Assembly (NCBI RefSeq): GCF_003671495.1
Contig: NZ_RCHN01000011.1
Location: 1-63,151, forward strand
Source: Ketobacter sp.
GTDB taxonomy: Bacteria > Pseudomonadota > Gammaproteobacteria > Pseudomonadales > Ketobacteraceae
Direction: 5' to 3'
Length of the DNA: 63,151 nucleotides
The notes below the pieces were generated by a model. It searched no databases. It had not been told where the DNA came from and saw only the letters and a program-made list of their open reading frames with translations. The position numbers and the translations under genes are program-made. Positions 26,764-35,970 of this stretch are shown here, in pieces (within the stretch, counting starts at the first letter, position 1; every line of letters starts with the position of its first letter).

Positions 26764-29250
26764 ATGAACAAGGAACGTGTTACGGATATCAGTAAAACCA
26801 TGGCGCAGACGATTCCAGGTTTTGAATTAATCAAAGAAATCGGCAGTGGCAGCGTCACCAAAGTCTACCTGGCGCTGCAACGCGAGATCGCCCGGGAAGC
26901 GGCGGTGAAAGTGCTGCTGCCGCAGTACGGCCGCGATGCCCGTTTCAGCGAAGATATCCTGCGGGAAGCCCGGGGGGCGGCGCGCCTTAACCATCGCAGC
27001 ATTGCCCCCATCTATACCGCGGGATACTCCGATGGCGATGCTGATGCCAGTTTCTACATCACCATGGAATACCTGCCGGGCGGGAATCTGCGCAGCCGGA
27101 TCGGTCAGGGCTTGGCACTGCAGCAGGCCACCCGGATTCTGGTGGAGTTGGCGTTGGCGCTGGACTACGCCCATTCCAAAGCCGTTATCCACGGCTGTGT
27201 GAAGCCGGAGAACATCCTGTTCCGGGAAGACGGCAGTGTGGTGCTCAGCGATTTCGGCATGGCCAGGGTGATCAACGAATCTTTCAGTGAAAGCGCCTCG
27301 TCGGGTGTGTTGGATTATTACGCACCTTACTTGAGTCTGGAACAGGCGTTGGCGCGGGCGCCGGATGCGCGTTCAGACCTCTACAGTCTGGGGCTGGTAT
27401 TCTACGAGATGTTGACCGGGGAGCCTCTGCGCCCGGCCAACTCCACAGTGTTTTCCGTCATCAAGAGTGCCTATGGAGCGTTGCCGGCGGCGACATTGCC
27501 GGAGCGTTTTGCCCACCTGCAGCCCCTGTTCGAAAAAATGGTGGCCAGAAATCCCGATGACCGTTTCCAAAGCGGACAGGCGCTGGCGGATGCGGTGCAG
27601 CAGGCGACAGTAGCAAAAGTAGCAAAAGTAGCAAAAGTAGCAAAACCCGCCACTGCAGAGCCCTCTACTGCAGGATCCTCTACTGCAGAGCCCGGGGTCG
27701 CAGTGGTGGCGCCCCCCGTCACCGCGGAAGTGCCCGTTGCCCAGGCTGAGGTGAGTGCCAAGCCAGTCAGCCCGGCGCAGTCCGATCCGGTTTCAGAGCA
27801 GGGCAGCGGCACTGACGAAGATACCGTCGTGATGCCTGCCCGTGTTCCCCAAGCCGAGGGCATGGCGGCTCCGCAGCAGGGCGGCGGTCGTATTCAGGCG
27901 GCGGTCATGCGCAAACAGGCCGCGCACAGCAAACCAGCGCTCGGTAAGGCTGAGAGTGGGGAGGCCGGCGCAACCACAACCCAACCCCAGGCCAAAAAGA
28001 CCGGGAGCAAGCCGGCACCAGGCGCCGCCGGTCAGGGCGGCAGCATTCGGGTGCCGCTGGGTAAGGTGTCCCCCCGCAGCCTGACCCTGCCTGCCGCTCA
28101 TCCGCCTGGCCATCAATCCAGTAACTCACCCAGCAACTCATACCCTTACCCGGACGCCGCCCGGGATGATCAGTTGACGATGAAAGCCAAGATCGTTCTG
28201 GCTGGCTGTGCGGCATCGGTGGTGCTGTTGTTGTTTTTCCTGGGTATGGATGGCAGTGGCCGGGTGCCACAACCGCTGGCGAATGCAGCCTCTCCATCGC
28301 ATACGGCGCAAGCCAATTTAAGCCAGCCTAACCCGCCGCCGCAGACGCCACTGCAGCAGCACGCCGCCCTGAGCAGTGTGGAACCCGTAACCGACCCGGT
28401 GCCGGCGCCGATGACAGAGGTTGTGGCTGCGGCCGATGTTGCAGCCGACCTGACGCAGGCTGGGCATGAAGCCGTACTGACTGCTCCGACAGAGGCTCCG
28501 CAACGGATCGAGACCACGCTCCCAGAACAGGCACAGCCCACCGACGCTGATACGATGGCGCTTGCTCCGGTGTTGGAAGCCGAAACAGCAGAGCCATCGC
28601 CCGCCGCGGAAATAGAAGCCCTGTTGGCTGACGCCAATCACGCCATGTACAGCAACCACCTGATGCAGCCCATGGAAAACAGCGCGTATCAGTTGTACAT
28701 GAAAGTCCTCGAGCGGGACCCGGACCACGCCGCCGCCAAAGCCGGGTTGGGCCGCATCGTGGACCGTTACCTGGCCATTGCCAGCCAGCATCTGAACGAA
28801 GGCGAACTGGATCAGGCGGAGACCTATGCTGCCCGTGCGCAATTGGTGGCAGCCCGGGATAAGGTCGACTATGAATATGAGCTCAAGGTGGAAGACAAGC
28901 TGGTGGTGATTCGCCGCTTGAAAAACCTGGAGCTGACCGAGCGATTGGAACGCTGGCTGGCCCGCTTGAAGCGCAAGGAAAAATTATCCATGGTGGACAT
29001 GGATAACGCCTACGCCGCCTACATGGCCGTGTTGGAGCTGAATTTGGCGGATGAGCAGGTGAAAGCCGCACAGGATCTCTATGCCAATGCGTACTATGAA
29101 ATGGGCAGTCATTATCTGGATGACGAGAATCTGGAAACCGCCCGTGAGCTGATTGCCAGGGGATTGCAGATCAATCCCCAGGATGAGGACCTGCGGGCCC
29201 TGGAAGCCCGCTGGGTGCGCTGGCACGATGCCCAGCCCTATCAACAATAA
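26764..29250 (+). CDS. Transmembrane kinase-like protein, predicted pseudokinase
   Basis: This 828-aa paralogue of the preceding kinase has the same layout: kinase fold (about 17-280), low-complexity linker, membrane segment (near residues 474-494) and a C-terminal TPR-like domain clearly related to that of its neighbour (HLNEGELDQAETYAARA versus QLNEGELDQAQEYADRA). Lys49 and DFG (163-165) are kept, but the catalytic loop reads HGCVKPEN (143-150). The HRD aspartate is thus Cys145, and SPE has become SLE. Phosphotransfer should be lost or strongly reduced. It may regulate or scaffold the active kinase (inference). No strong Shine-Dalgarno is seen; ATG at 26803 is an alternative start. Confidence 0.88.
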   Translation: MNKERVTDISKTMAQTIPGFELIKEIGSGSVTKVYLALQREIAREAAVKVLLPQYGRDARFSEDILREARGAARLNHRSIAPIYTAGYSDGDADASFYITMEYLPGGNLRSRIGQGLALQQATRILVELALALDYAHSKAVIHGCVKPENILFREDGSVVLSDFGMARVINESFSESASSGVLDYYAPYLSLEQALARAPDARSDLYSLGLVFYEMLTGEPLRPANSTVFSVIKSAYGALPAATLPERFAHLQPLFEKMVARNPDDRFQSGQALADAVQQATVAKVAKVAKVAKPATAEPSTAGSSTAEPGVAVVAPPVTAEVPVAQAEVSAKPVSPAQSDPVSEQGSGTDEDTVVMPARVPQAEGMAAPQQGGGRIQAAVMRKQAAHSKPALGKAESGEAGATTTQPQAKKTGSKPAPGAAGQGGSIRVPLGKVSPRSLTLPAAHPPGHQSSNSPSNSYPYPDAARDDQLTMKAKIVLAGCAASVVLLLFFLGMDGSGRVPQPLANAASPSHTAQANLSQPNPPPQTPLQQHAALSSVEPVTDPVPAPMTEVVAAADVAADLTQAGHEAVLTAPTEAPQRIETTLPEQAQPTDADTMALAPVLEAETAEPSPAAEIEALLADANHAMYSNHLMQPMENSAYQLYMKVLERDPDHAAAKAGLGRIVDRYLAIASQHLNEGELDQAETYAARAQLVAARDKVDYEYELKVEDKLVVIRRLKNLELTERLERWLARLKRKEKLSMVDMDNAYAAYMAVLELNLADEQVKAAQDLYANAYYEMGSHYLDDENLETARELIARGLQINPQDEDLRALEARWVRWHDAQPYQQ
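27610..27645 (+). repeat. Four perfect copies of a 9-bp tandem repeat
   Basis: GTAGCAAAA is repeated four times in frame within the pseudokinase linker, encoding an Ala-Lys-Val repeat. Copy change would alter linker length without shifting the frame. Confidence 0.9.
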
Positions 29251-29253
29251 ACC

Positions 29254-31329
29254 CTATTGATAACCGACCAACAGCGGGCCGAATCCCACCAGCAGCAACG
29301 TGGTGGACATCACCAGCAGCGGCAGCAGTAACCGCTCGTGCCGATAGTAAAAGCTGTCGCCTTCCGCTGCGGCCAGGGTGGCTTCCTCTTCACCGACCAC
29401 CTGCCGGGTAAAGATGTGGCTTAAGGCCACCGGCGGGCTCAGGTATCCCAGTTCCAGTGCCACCAGGCACGTCATCCAGAAGTGCACAGGATCAATACCC
29501 TGCTGATAGGCAATGGGGGCAATGGCCACCGACACCAGACCCACCGCCGCCATGGATTCCATAAACATACCGATCAGAACGAACATTGCCATCAGCGCCG
29601 CCATGACCCAGAACGGATTGCTGACATCCAGCAGGAAGCTGGCAGACACCGTTTTGCCACCCAGGCTGGTGATGATCATAAAGGTGGACATCATCATCAG
29701 CAGTCCGCCGATATGAATGGAGGCATCGGTCATGGAATAGGTGAGTGAGCCCCCTAATGTGTCCTGCCGCTCGGGCTCATGGTAGAGCGCCGGCGCTCGG
29801 CTGACTTTGCGTTCGAATACAATCCACCAGAAGATGATCACCGGCAGGATAATGGGGGCGGAAAACTGATCCAGCCTGGCGTCGAGAATCCACAGATAGG
29901 CGCCGGTGACCAGGGCGAACACCAGCAGATAGGGCAGCAGGGGTTTGGCGTTGCCGGTCATTTGCGGCAGGGCATCCCGTGCTGTGGCGATCTGCAGGGG
30001 ATCGCGGCGGGTGATCATGGCATACACGAAAAATACAAACGCCGTCAGCAGAAACACCCGGATGCCCCAGTAGAACAAATCGTCGGTGACCACTTCTTTA
30101 TTCAGAATGGAAATGATCACCACGATCAGACAGGGCTTCAATACAATGCCGGAGCTGCCGCTCATGGCGGTGGCGGCCAGGGCCAGTTGCCGGCGGGTGC
30201 CCACCTTGCGCAACTCCCGATACACCACCGCCCCCATGGCCAGGATAATGATGGAGGAGGCGCCAGTGTAAGCCGTGGGCATGGCCATCACCACAATGGC
30301 GACAAACGCCAGCAGTTCCGGCGGCAGTTTCCAGGGTGTGAACAGGCTGAACACCCGTTCCCCCAGTTGGGTTTGCTTCAGCAGCATGCCGCACCAGAGA
30401 TAGAGGGCCACATCAATGTAGGTGCCGGAGTGGTCGAAGAAAGCGCTGAAATACAGGGATAAACCGGCCGTATGCTGTTGGTGTACCAGCACTATAACGG
30501 CGAACAGCAGCATGACGATGGTGTACAGCGGTACCGACAGCAGGGCGTGGGTCAGGGAGCCCTGTTGCGGCAGGTGCTTGGGCAGGGTCAACAATTGATA
30601 CAGTGACAACAGGGCCAGGGCGGTGGAGCCGATCACCAGGCCGTTGATGATTTCCGGATTGGTGGCGGCGATGTCGGATGACAGGGCATTGTGACGGAAG
30701 AACCAGGCCGAGATCGCCAGGGCGCTGTTGGCGGTCAATTGCAGGGTGGTGGAGAGTTTGTGATCCAGCGCCGACAGCATGGGGCGGAAACTGATGTGAT
30801 GGCGTTTGCCGGTGGCCACCCCGGCGGAGATAAACAGCAGCGCCATCAGCAGCAACGTCTGGTGTTCGGTGGAAAAAATACTGGCTTGGGAAAACACATG
30901 CTCCACCGAGCGGTACAGCTCCAAGGCTGGGGTCAGTTGCGCCAGGTAGCGGGCGGCCTGTTCATGGGCCAGCGCACATTGCTGTTGTTGTTTGACCAGT
31001 GAGGTACGGGCGGCATCGCGATCAAAGCCATCATCAAGCGCGTCATCAAATAAGTCGAAATCGTCGGCACCGGCTTCGGCTTCCAGTTGCTGCAGGCGTT
31101 GCTCAATGTCCATGTGCGGATTGCAGGTCGGGGTGCTCACCTCGGACCGCAGCACAAAGTAATCCTCCCACAGATAGGCACCCAGCTGGGTCATTTGCCC
31201 GTGCACGCTTTCACCGGTGCGGGCAAAGATGACAAAAATCAGCAACAGCAGAATCGCCACCACCGGCAGTCGTTCCAGCAGGCTGTCTTTGACGGGGTGG
31301 GCGGTGGATTGCAGCGACAACTCTTTCAC
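29254..31329 (-). CDS. Fused TRAP-type transporter permease (DctQM-like) with a large acidic insert
   Basis: This 691-aa membrane protein has a TM1 (about 21-37), then an extramembrane stretch of about 115 residues (38-155) with two Cys and an Asp/Glu-rich middle (FDLFDDALDDGFDRD). Many membrane helices follow. The C-terminal two thirds have DctM features (AYTGASSIIILAMGAVVY, LEYLSPPVALS-like ending LELGYLSPPVALSHIFT). The N-terminal part probably includes the small DctQ unit. It would drive solute uptake with an ion gradient. It is the last gene after the solute-binding and lipoprotein genes, 18 bp downstream. The insert is unusual for the family. Confidence 0.82.
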   Translation of the reverse strand: MKELSLQSTAHPVKDSLLERLPVVAILLLLIFVIFARTGESVHGQMTQLGAYLWEDYFVLRSEVSTPTCNPHMDIEQRLQQLEAEAGADDFDLFDDALDDGFDRDAARTSLVKQQQQCALAHEQAARYLAQLTPALELYRSVEHVFSQASIFSTEHQTLLLMALLFISAGVATGKRHHISFRPMLSALDHKLSTTLQLTANSALAISAWFFRHNALSSDIAATNPEIINGLVIGSTALALLSLYQLLTLPKHLPQQGSLTHALLSVPLYTIVMLLFAVIVLVHQQHTAGLSLYFSAFFDHSGTYIDVALYLWCGMLLKQTQLGERVFSLFTPWKLPPELLAFVAIVVMAMPTAYTGASSIIILAMGAVVYRELRKVGTRRQLALAATAMSGSSGIVLKPCLIVVIISILNKEVVTDDLFYWGIRVFLLTAFVFFVYAMITRRDPLQIATARDALPQMTGNAKPLLPYLLVFALVTGAYLWILDARLDQFSAPIILPVIIFWWIVFERKVSRAPALYHEPERQDTLGGSLTYSMTDASIHIGGLLMMMSTFMIITSLGGKTVSASFLLDVSNPFWVMAALMAMFVLIGMFMESMAAVGLVSVAIAPIAYQQGIDPVHFWMTCLVALELGYLSPPVALSHIFTRQVVGEEEATLAAAEGDSFYYRHERLLLPLLVMSTTLLLVGFGPLLVGYQ

Positions 31330-31347
31330 ATGGTTACCCTGTTGAGG

Positions 31348-32376
31348 TTATTCGGCATTGGGGTCGGTGCACTCGGCCCGGGTAGGATCTTTTTTGCAGC
31401 GCACCTTGCGCAACAGGGTCAGCATGCGGGCATCGTAGAGATTGTCATCCCGGAACGACAATCGCAGCTTGCGGGTTTGCTCGTTGTATTCTGCGCGCTT
31501 GTCCTCGGCCAGTGGAATCCACAGGTCTTTGGGAATGTTATCCTCGGCGGCGCGGATCAGCTCCAGGCTCTGGTTGAAATTACGGATAAAATATTCCCGC
31601 GAGTGCTGGGCAAAGCCCTCCGGTAATCGTGACCAGCGGGCAATGTACTGGGAATTGCCCTGCAGGATGGGTTCGTTGAGAATGCCGCCGTTGGGCTCCA
31701 GCCCTTTGTGCAGTTCCATCATTTCATAAAGGATGGCCGGGCCACCGGTGATGTCGATGGCTTTGTTGTTGAACTTCTGGAACAGGTTGGTGAGGGTGGA
31801 GGACACCGGCGTCATGCCCAGATCCACCACCAGTTGCCGCATCTCGGGCATGCTGTCCATGACCCCCATGCGCTTGCCGGATAAATCGGACAGGCTGCGC
31901 ACCCGGTTGTCGTTACTGAAAATGTAGACTGCGCCGGCCGGTTGTACGCCGATGACTTCGAACTCACCATTGCGCATGTATTTGGCTGCAGAGGGCTTGG
32001 CCAGGGTTTGCAGAACCGTGTGCAAGTGGTCGTACGTGGGCATGGAGGCCGGGGCGTCCAGGGTGCCAGTGAACTTATTGAATTTGCGTGCCTGCAGGCT
32101 GGACATGTTGGCCAGGTCGCAGACGCCGGATTTCAACTCCTCGGCTACGATGTTCTCGTTGCTGTAGGGTTTCAGCTCTACTTTTACGCCCCAGTTGAGC
32201 GCAGCGGTCTGGTAATCCAGCAGCATTTGGTGTTCCGGCCCGCCTTCCCCCATCATCATAAAACCGCACATGGTAAGGGGAACCGGTTCGGCGGCCTGCA
32301 GCAGACTGTGCATCAGCAGCAGGCCGCCGCTGGCCATTCCCCGCAACAGGCTTTGCTTGCTTGGTTTGAATGTCAT
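31348..32376 (-). CDS. Periplasmic solute-binding protein, AdeT-like
   Basis: This 342-aa protein has a Sec signal peptide (hydrophobic 15-27, cleavage near LLQA-AEP). The sequence PVPLTMCGFMMMGEGGPEH, LKSGVCDLANMSSLQARKFNKFTGTLDA and LFQKFNNKAIDITGGPA follows the putative solute-binding (AdeT1/2) family. That family is distantly related to TRAP DctP receptors. A C-terminal Cys pair (CKKDPTRAEC) could form a disulfide. Position between the lipoprotein and permease genes makes it the substrate receptor of this system. The substrate is unknown. Confidence 0.82.
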   Translation of the reverse strand: MTFKPSKQSLLRGMASGGLLLMHSLLQAAEPVPLTMCGFMMMGEGGPEHQMLLDYQTAALNWGVKVELKPYSNENIVAEELKSGVCDLANMSSLQARKFNKFTGTLDAPASMPTYDHLHTVLQTLAKPSAAKYMRNGEFEVIGVQPAGAVYIFSNDNRVRSLSDLSGKRMGVMDSMPEMRQLVVDLGMTPVSSTLTNLFQKFNNKAIDITGGPAILYEMMELHKGLEPNGGILNEPILQGNSQYIARWSRLPEGFAQHSREYFIRNFNQSLELIRAAEDNIPKDLWIPLAEDKRAEYNEQTRKLRLSFRDDNLYDARMLTLLRKVRCKKDPTRAECTDPNAE

Positions 32377-32405
32377 GCTGATGTCCTCGCGAGGTTGGGC
32401 GGATT

Positions 32406-33410
32406 TTAAAGCAGATCGTCGATGTCCATGGCGTCACTGGGGATGGCCGGGTCATCCCAGAACGTACCCAGCTTGCCGAACGGCGTGCGTTGTCCGGTGT
32501 GGGCGGTCCACAGTTTGTCGGAGATCAGGCGGATGCCGCGGGTGGTCATTTCATCCAGCAGTTTCAGGTCCGGGTTGGCCGGTGTTTCCTGTTTGACGGC
32601 AACGTGCTTGCGTACCACCGCTTTGATGTTGGCTTCGTCCCCCTGGCTGGCATAGAGGGTGGCTTCCAGCAGGTGCACCATCCGTACCCCTTGCTGTTCA
32701 CCGCTGGCCGCTGCCTGTTGCAGGCGCGCCAGGCCGGCTTGCTCGGCCGCCGTGTTATTGTCCAGCCTGGCTTTGGTGATGTCGGTCACCGCCAATACCC
32801 CATTGGGGATGCCCCAGAATGCATCGCTGTTCACGCACTGTAATCCCGCCAGGGCTTTCGGCATGGTGTCCAGGGATACGCCGGCAGCACCGCCGGTGTT
32901 CAGGTCAGATTGAAATGCCTGCAGCCCGCCGAACATCCCGAACAGATAACTCATTTCTTCGTGCCGGTCGTCGAACTGCGGGCAGCCGTCAGTGGGGTCG
33001 CCGAAGTAACGCACCACCGCCTGGTAGCCCATGTACTGGCGGCGGGCGGCCAGCGTGGTCCAGCGTTTTTGCAGGGTGCGGGCATCCTGGGCGGTGGCCA
33101 CGTCGTTCTTGCGCATGGCGCGCAGAAAACGCAGTTCCTCCTCTTTGGCTTTCTCGTCCGCGCACATGCCGGACGCCAGGGTCAACATGGGAATCATGGG
33201 GTCCACATTAGGCCCCAGCGGAAATGTCATGGCGCCCATGCCTTCCCCCATGGCGCACATGACGTCGGTATCGTCGGATGCCATAAACCAGGGGCTGATG
33301 TACTCATTGCCGAAAGAGACCATGCCCGAGGCGGCCATGTCCCGGACCGAACAACCGGATAGCAATACCGTTATCGACGTTATCAGGTGCAGGAACCACC
33401 GTGAATGCAT
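32406..33410 (-). CDS. Lipoprotein of unknown function, TRAP-operon partner
   Basis: This 334-aa protein has a lipoprotein signal (lipobox LLSGC, Cys20). The mature part is largely helical and Met/Ala-rich, with phrases such as MTFPLGPNVDPMIPMLTLASGMCADEK and AFWGIPNGVLAV. No catalytic motif is visible. As first gene of the operon with the binding protein and permease, it may be a periplasmic accessory comparable in role to TatT-type TRAP-associated lipoproteins. Sequence relationship to those is not evident to me. Confidence 0.7.
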   Translation of the reverse strand: MHSRWFLHLITSITVLLSGCSVRDMAASGMVSFGNEYISPWFMASDDTDVMCAMGEGMGAMTFPLGPNVDPMIPMLTLASGMCADEKAKEEELRFLRAMRKNDVATAQDARTLQKRWTTLAARRQYMGYQAVVRYFGDPTDGCPQFDDRHEEMSYLFGMFGGLQAFQSDLNTGGAAGVSLDTMPKALAGLQCVNSDAFWGIPNGVLAVTDITKARLDNNTAAEQAGLARLQQAAASGEQQGVRMVHLLEATLYASQGDEANIKAVVRKHVAVKQETPANPDLKLLDEMTTRGIRLISDKLWTAHTGQRTPFGKLGTFWDDPAIPSDAMDIDDLL

Positions 33411-33584
33411 GTCAGCCTCTGTTGTTGTAATTGGTTATGAATTGTTATGGTTTTTTGGGGCTAAAAGCTGGATTCAAAAGGTATTGCAGGTGCTTTGGAA
33501 TGTCCTAGTCCACTTGGACGATGGGTGCCCAGGGGGTTGTCCGCATAATGATTTCAACGCCGAACCAATAACGGAATCCTCACG

Positions 33585-34745
33585 ATGTTTGAATTGACGG
33601 AAGACCAGAAGAACTTGCAACACACCGTCCGGGAGTGGGCCCAATCCGAGCTGGCCCCCATCGCCTATGAACTGGACCAGAAAGCCCAGTTTCCCACCGA
33701 CCTCTACCTGAAAATGAATCAGGATATCGGCGTCTGCGCCATTCCGTTCAAAGAAGAACACGGGGGTTTGGGGCTGGGCATTCTGGAGATGTCCCTGGCC
33801 ATTGAAGAGCTGGCGCGGGCGGATCAGACCTTTGCCCTGTCGGTGATGGTGGCGGTGGCCACCGGCCTGACCCTGCAGACGTTCGGCAGTGACATGCAGA
33901 AGCAGGAATTCCTGCCCGGTATCGTCGCCGGAACAGCGGTGGGTTCCATTGCCGGTACCGAGCCCCAGGCCGGGTCCTGGACTGCCGGATTCACCACCCG
34001 TGCCGACAAGAAAGGCGACAAGTGGTCCATCAGTGGCGAGAAAGCCTTTATCACCAACTCCGGCACGGACATTACCGCCTATAACCTGGTGGGGGCCGTG
34101 ACCAGCCCGAAAGACGCAGAGCGAACCAAAATGAGTTTGTTCCTGGTGCCCGCAGGAACCCCCGGTGTCACCATCGGCAAGTCCTATGACAAGCTGGGCT
34201 GGCGTTCCTCCGACACGCACCCTATCTATCTGGACGGCGCGGAAGTGGGCGACGAAATGATGGTGGGCAACGAAGGGGATGGCCGTTACATCGTCCACAA
34301 AACCTATCAATCCGCCCGCTGCTTCCTGTCCGCCTGTGCCTTGGGCTTGTCCCAGGCCTGCCTGGATCATTCCATTGCCTACGCCAAAGAGCGCCAGGCT
34401 TTCGGCCGCAGCCTGGGTGGTTTGCAACTGGTGCAGAAGATGATTGCCGACATGGCGGTGAAAGTGGAAACCTCGCGCATGCTGGCACGCTCCGCGGCCA
34501 TGAAAGCCGATGCCGGCACCGCCAGTATTTATGAATTGGCCATGGCCAAGTACTACTGCTGCGAATCCTCATCGGAGGTGGCCGATCTGGCCGTACAGGT
34601 GCACGGTGGTTATGGCTTTATGAATGATTGTCCGGTGTCCCGCTATCTGCGCGATACCCGCATTACCCGCATTGGCGACGGCTCCAGCCAGATCCAGACC
34701 ATGATCATTGCCAAGGAACTGGGACTGGATGTGACCTTCACCTGA
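33585..34745 (+). CDS. Acyl-CoA dehydrogenase
   Basis: This 386-aa flavoenzyme has the family pattern throughout: FTLSV-like FAD contacts (GTEPQAGSW), ISGEKAFITNSG, YAKERQAFGRSLGG and VQVHGGYGFMND. It should introduce a 2,3 double bond into an acyl-CoA. At the usual C-terminal catalytic position (YEG in medium-chain enzymes) it reads IGDGSSQIQ, so Asp replaces Glu. The alternative Glu position of isovaleryl-type enzymes also lacks Glu. It opens a ten-gene catabolic operon divergent from the TRAP operon. Confidence 0.92.
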   Translation: MFELTEDQKNLQHTVREWAQSELAPIAYELDQKAQFPTDLYLKMNQDIGVCAIPFKEEHGGLGLGILEMSLAIEELARADQTFALSVMVAVATGLTLQTFGSDMQKQEFLPGIVAGTAVGSIAGTEPQAGSWTAGFTTRADKKGDKWSISGEKAFITNSGTDITAYNLVGAVTSPKDAERTKMSLFLVPAGTPGVTIGKSYDKLGWRSSDTHPIYLDGAEVGDEMMVGNEGDGRYIVHKTYQSARCFLSACALGLSQACLDHSIAYAKERQAFGRSLGGLQLVQKMIADMAVKVETSRMLARSAAMKADAGTASIYELAMAKYYCCESSSEVADLAVQVHGGYGFMNDCPVSRYLRDTRITRIGDGSSQIQTMIIAKELGLDVTFT

Positions 34746-34774
34746 GGTCGCAATCAAGCCCACGCGGAGCATCC

Positions 34775-35881
34775 ATGAGTCGCATCAATCAATTCCTGCA
34801 GGGCATCAAGGTGGTGGATTTGAGCCGCCACCTGCCCGGCCCGCTGGCCACGTTGATGATGGTGGACCTGGGGGCGGACGTGATCAAGGTGGAACCCCCA
34901 GATGGGGAGGAGCTGCGTTTCATCGGGCCGCCGGGTGAGCACGGGCATTCCGCTTATTTTGATGCGGTGAATGGCGGCAAAGTGGGGTTGCAGTTAAACC
35001 TCAAATCCGCAGCAGGCCAGGCCAGGCTCGCGGAGTTGTTGCAGGATGCGGATGTGCTGTTCGAATCCTTCCGCCCCGGAGTGCTGGATAAGCTGGATCT
35101 GTCGGTGGCGGATTTGCGGAAACGGTATCCGCAACTGGTGATCTGTTCCCTCAATGGCTACGGCACGCAATCGCCGCTGCAGCAAGCCGTGGGTCACGAC
35201 ATCAACTACTTGGCCATGAATGGCGTGCTGGAAGGGACTGGCACCGCAGACCAACCGATAGCACCCTGGCCGCCGTTGGCGGATTGCTCGGCATCCCTGT
35301 TCGGGTTGAGCAGTGTCCTGGCCGCCTTATTGGAACGGCAACGCAGTGGACAAGGCTGTCACATCGAAGTGGCGTTGGCGGATGCGGTGATGCCGTTGAT
35401 GGCGTTTTCACTGGTGGACGCACAGCAGAACGGTTCCGGAATGCCCCGCGCCCAAGCGTTGTTGAACGGCGGGGCAGCCCGCTACCGCACCTATCAGACG
35501 AAAGACCGGCAACGGGTGGCGCTGGGGGCGGTGGAAGCGAAATTCTGGCAGGCGTTCTGTGAGGCGGCAGGCCGACCGGAATGGTTGGCGCGCATGCACG
35601 ACCCGTTACCACAAACCGCATTGCAGTCAGAACTGGAGCGCTATTTTGCCGAGCTCACGGTGACGGAATGCGAGGCGCGTTTTGATCCTGTGGCGTGTTG
35701 CTTCAATGTGGTTCGGGATATGGCCACAGCCCTACACAGCGATCATATGGAGGCCCGGCGGTTGGTGGCTGAGCGTGATGGTGTGATGCAGGCCCTGTAT
35801 CCGGCCTATGTGGACGGCATGCCGCCCGCACCCCGCCGGGGGTTTCGCGATCAGGCAGCGCACGGGGTGGACGCACAGTAA
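34775..35881 (+). CDS. Alpha-methylacyl-CoA racemase-like CoA-transferase family III protein
   Basis: This 368-aa protein starts at the ATG at 34775 after GCGGAG. It has the family III fold motifs HLPGPLATLMMVDLGADVIKVE and FESFRPGVLDKL. His141 in GHDINY and Asp170 in LADCSAS match the His/Asp proton-transfer pair of alpha-methylacyl-CoA racemases. It should interconvert 2R- and 2S-methylacyl-CoAs, needed before dehydrogenation of methyl-branched chains from isoprenoids or sterol side chains. A true CoA transferase role is less likely but possible. Confidence 0.83.
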   Translation: MSRINQFLQGIKVVDLSRHLPGPLATLMMVDLGADVIKVEPPDGEELRFIGPPGEHGHSAYFDAVNGGKVGLQLNLKSAAGQARLAELLQDADVLFESFRPGVLDKLDLSVADLRKRYPQLVICSLNGYGTQSPLQQAVGHDINYLAMNGVLEGTGTADQPIAPWPPLADCSASLFGLSSVLAALLERQRSGQGCHIEVALADAVMPLMAFSLVDAQQNGSGMPRAQALLNGGAARYRTYQTKDRQRVALGAVEAKFWQAFCEAAGRPEWLARMHDPLPQTALQSELERYFAELTVTECEARFDPVACCFNVVRDMATALHSDHMEARRLVAERDGVMQALYPAYVDGMPPAPRRGFRDQAAHGVDAQ

Positions 35882-35970
35882 TAACCAGACAGTAATAACC
35901 AGATCGCCATTGCAGTGGGTATGGCACGCAGATTAACCGGGACAGACATAATTACAACGAGGAATATACG

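Noticed and set aside
27205..27255. HGC loop of the second kinase as a sequencing error
   Set aside because: The frame is intact on both sides, and three bases differ from an HRD-type coding (GGC TGT), together with the SLE change.
29254..33410. TRAP operon as the ectoine importer (TeaABC/UehABC type)
   Set aside because: It lies 18 kb from the doe genes, the binding protein is AdeT-like, and the gene set includes a lipoprotein not found in those systems.
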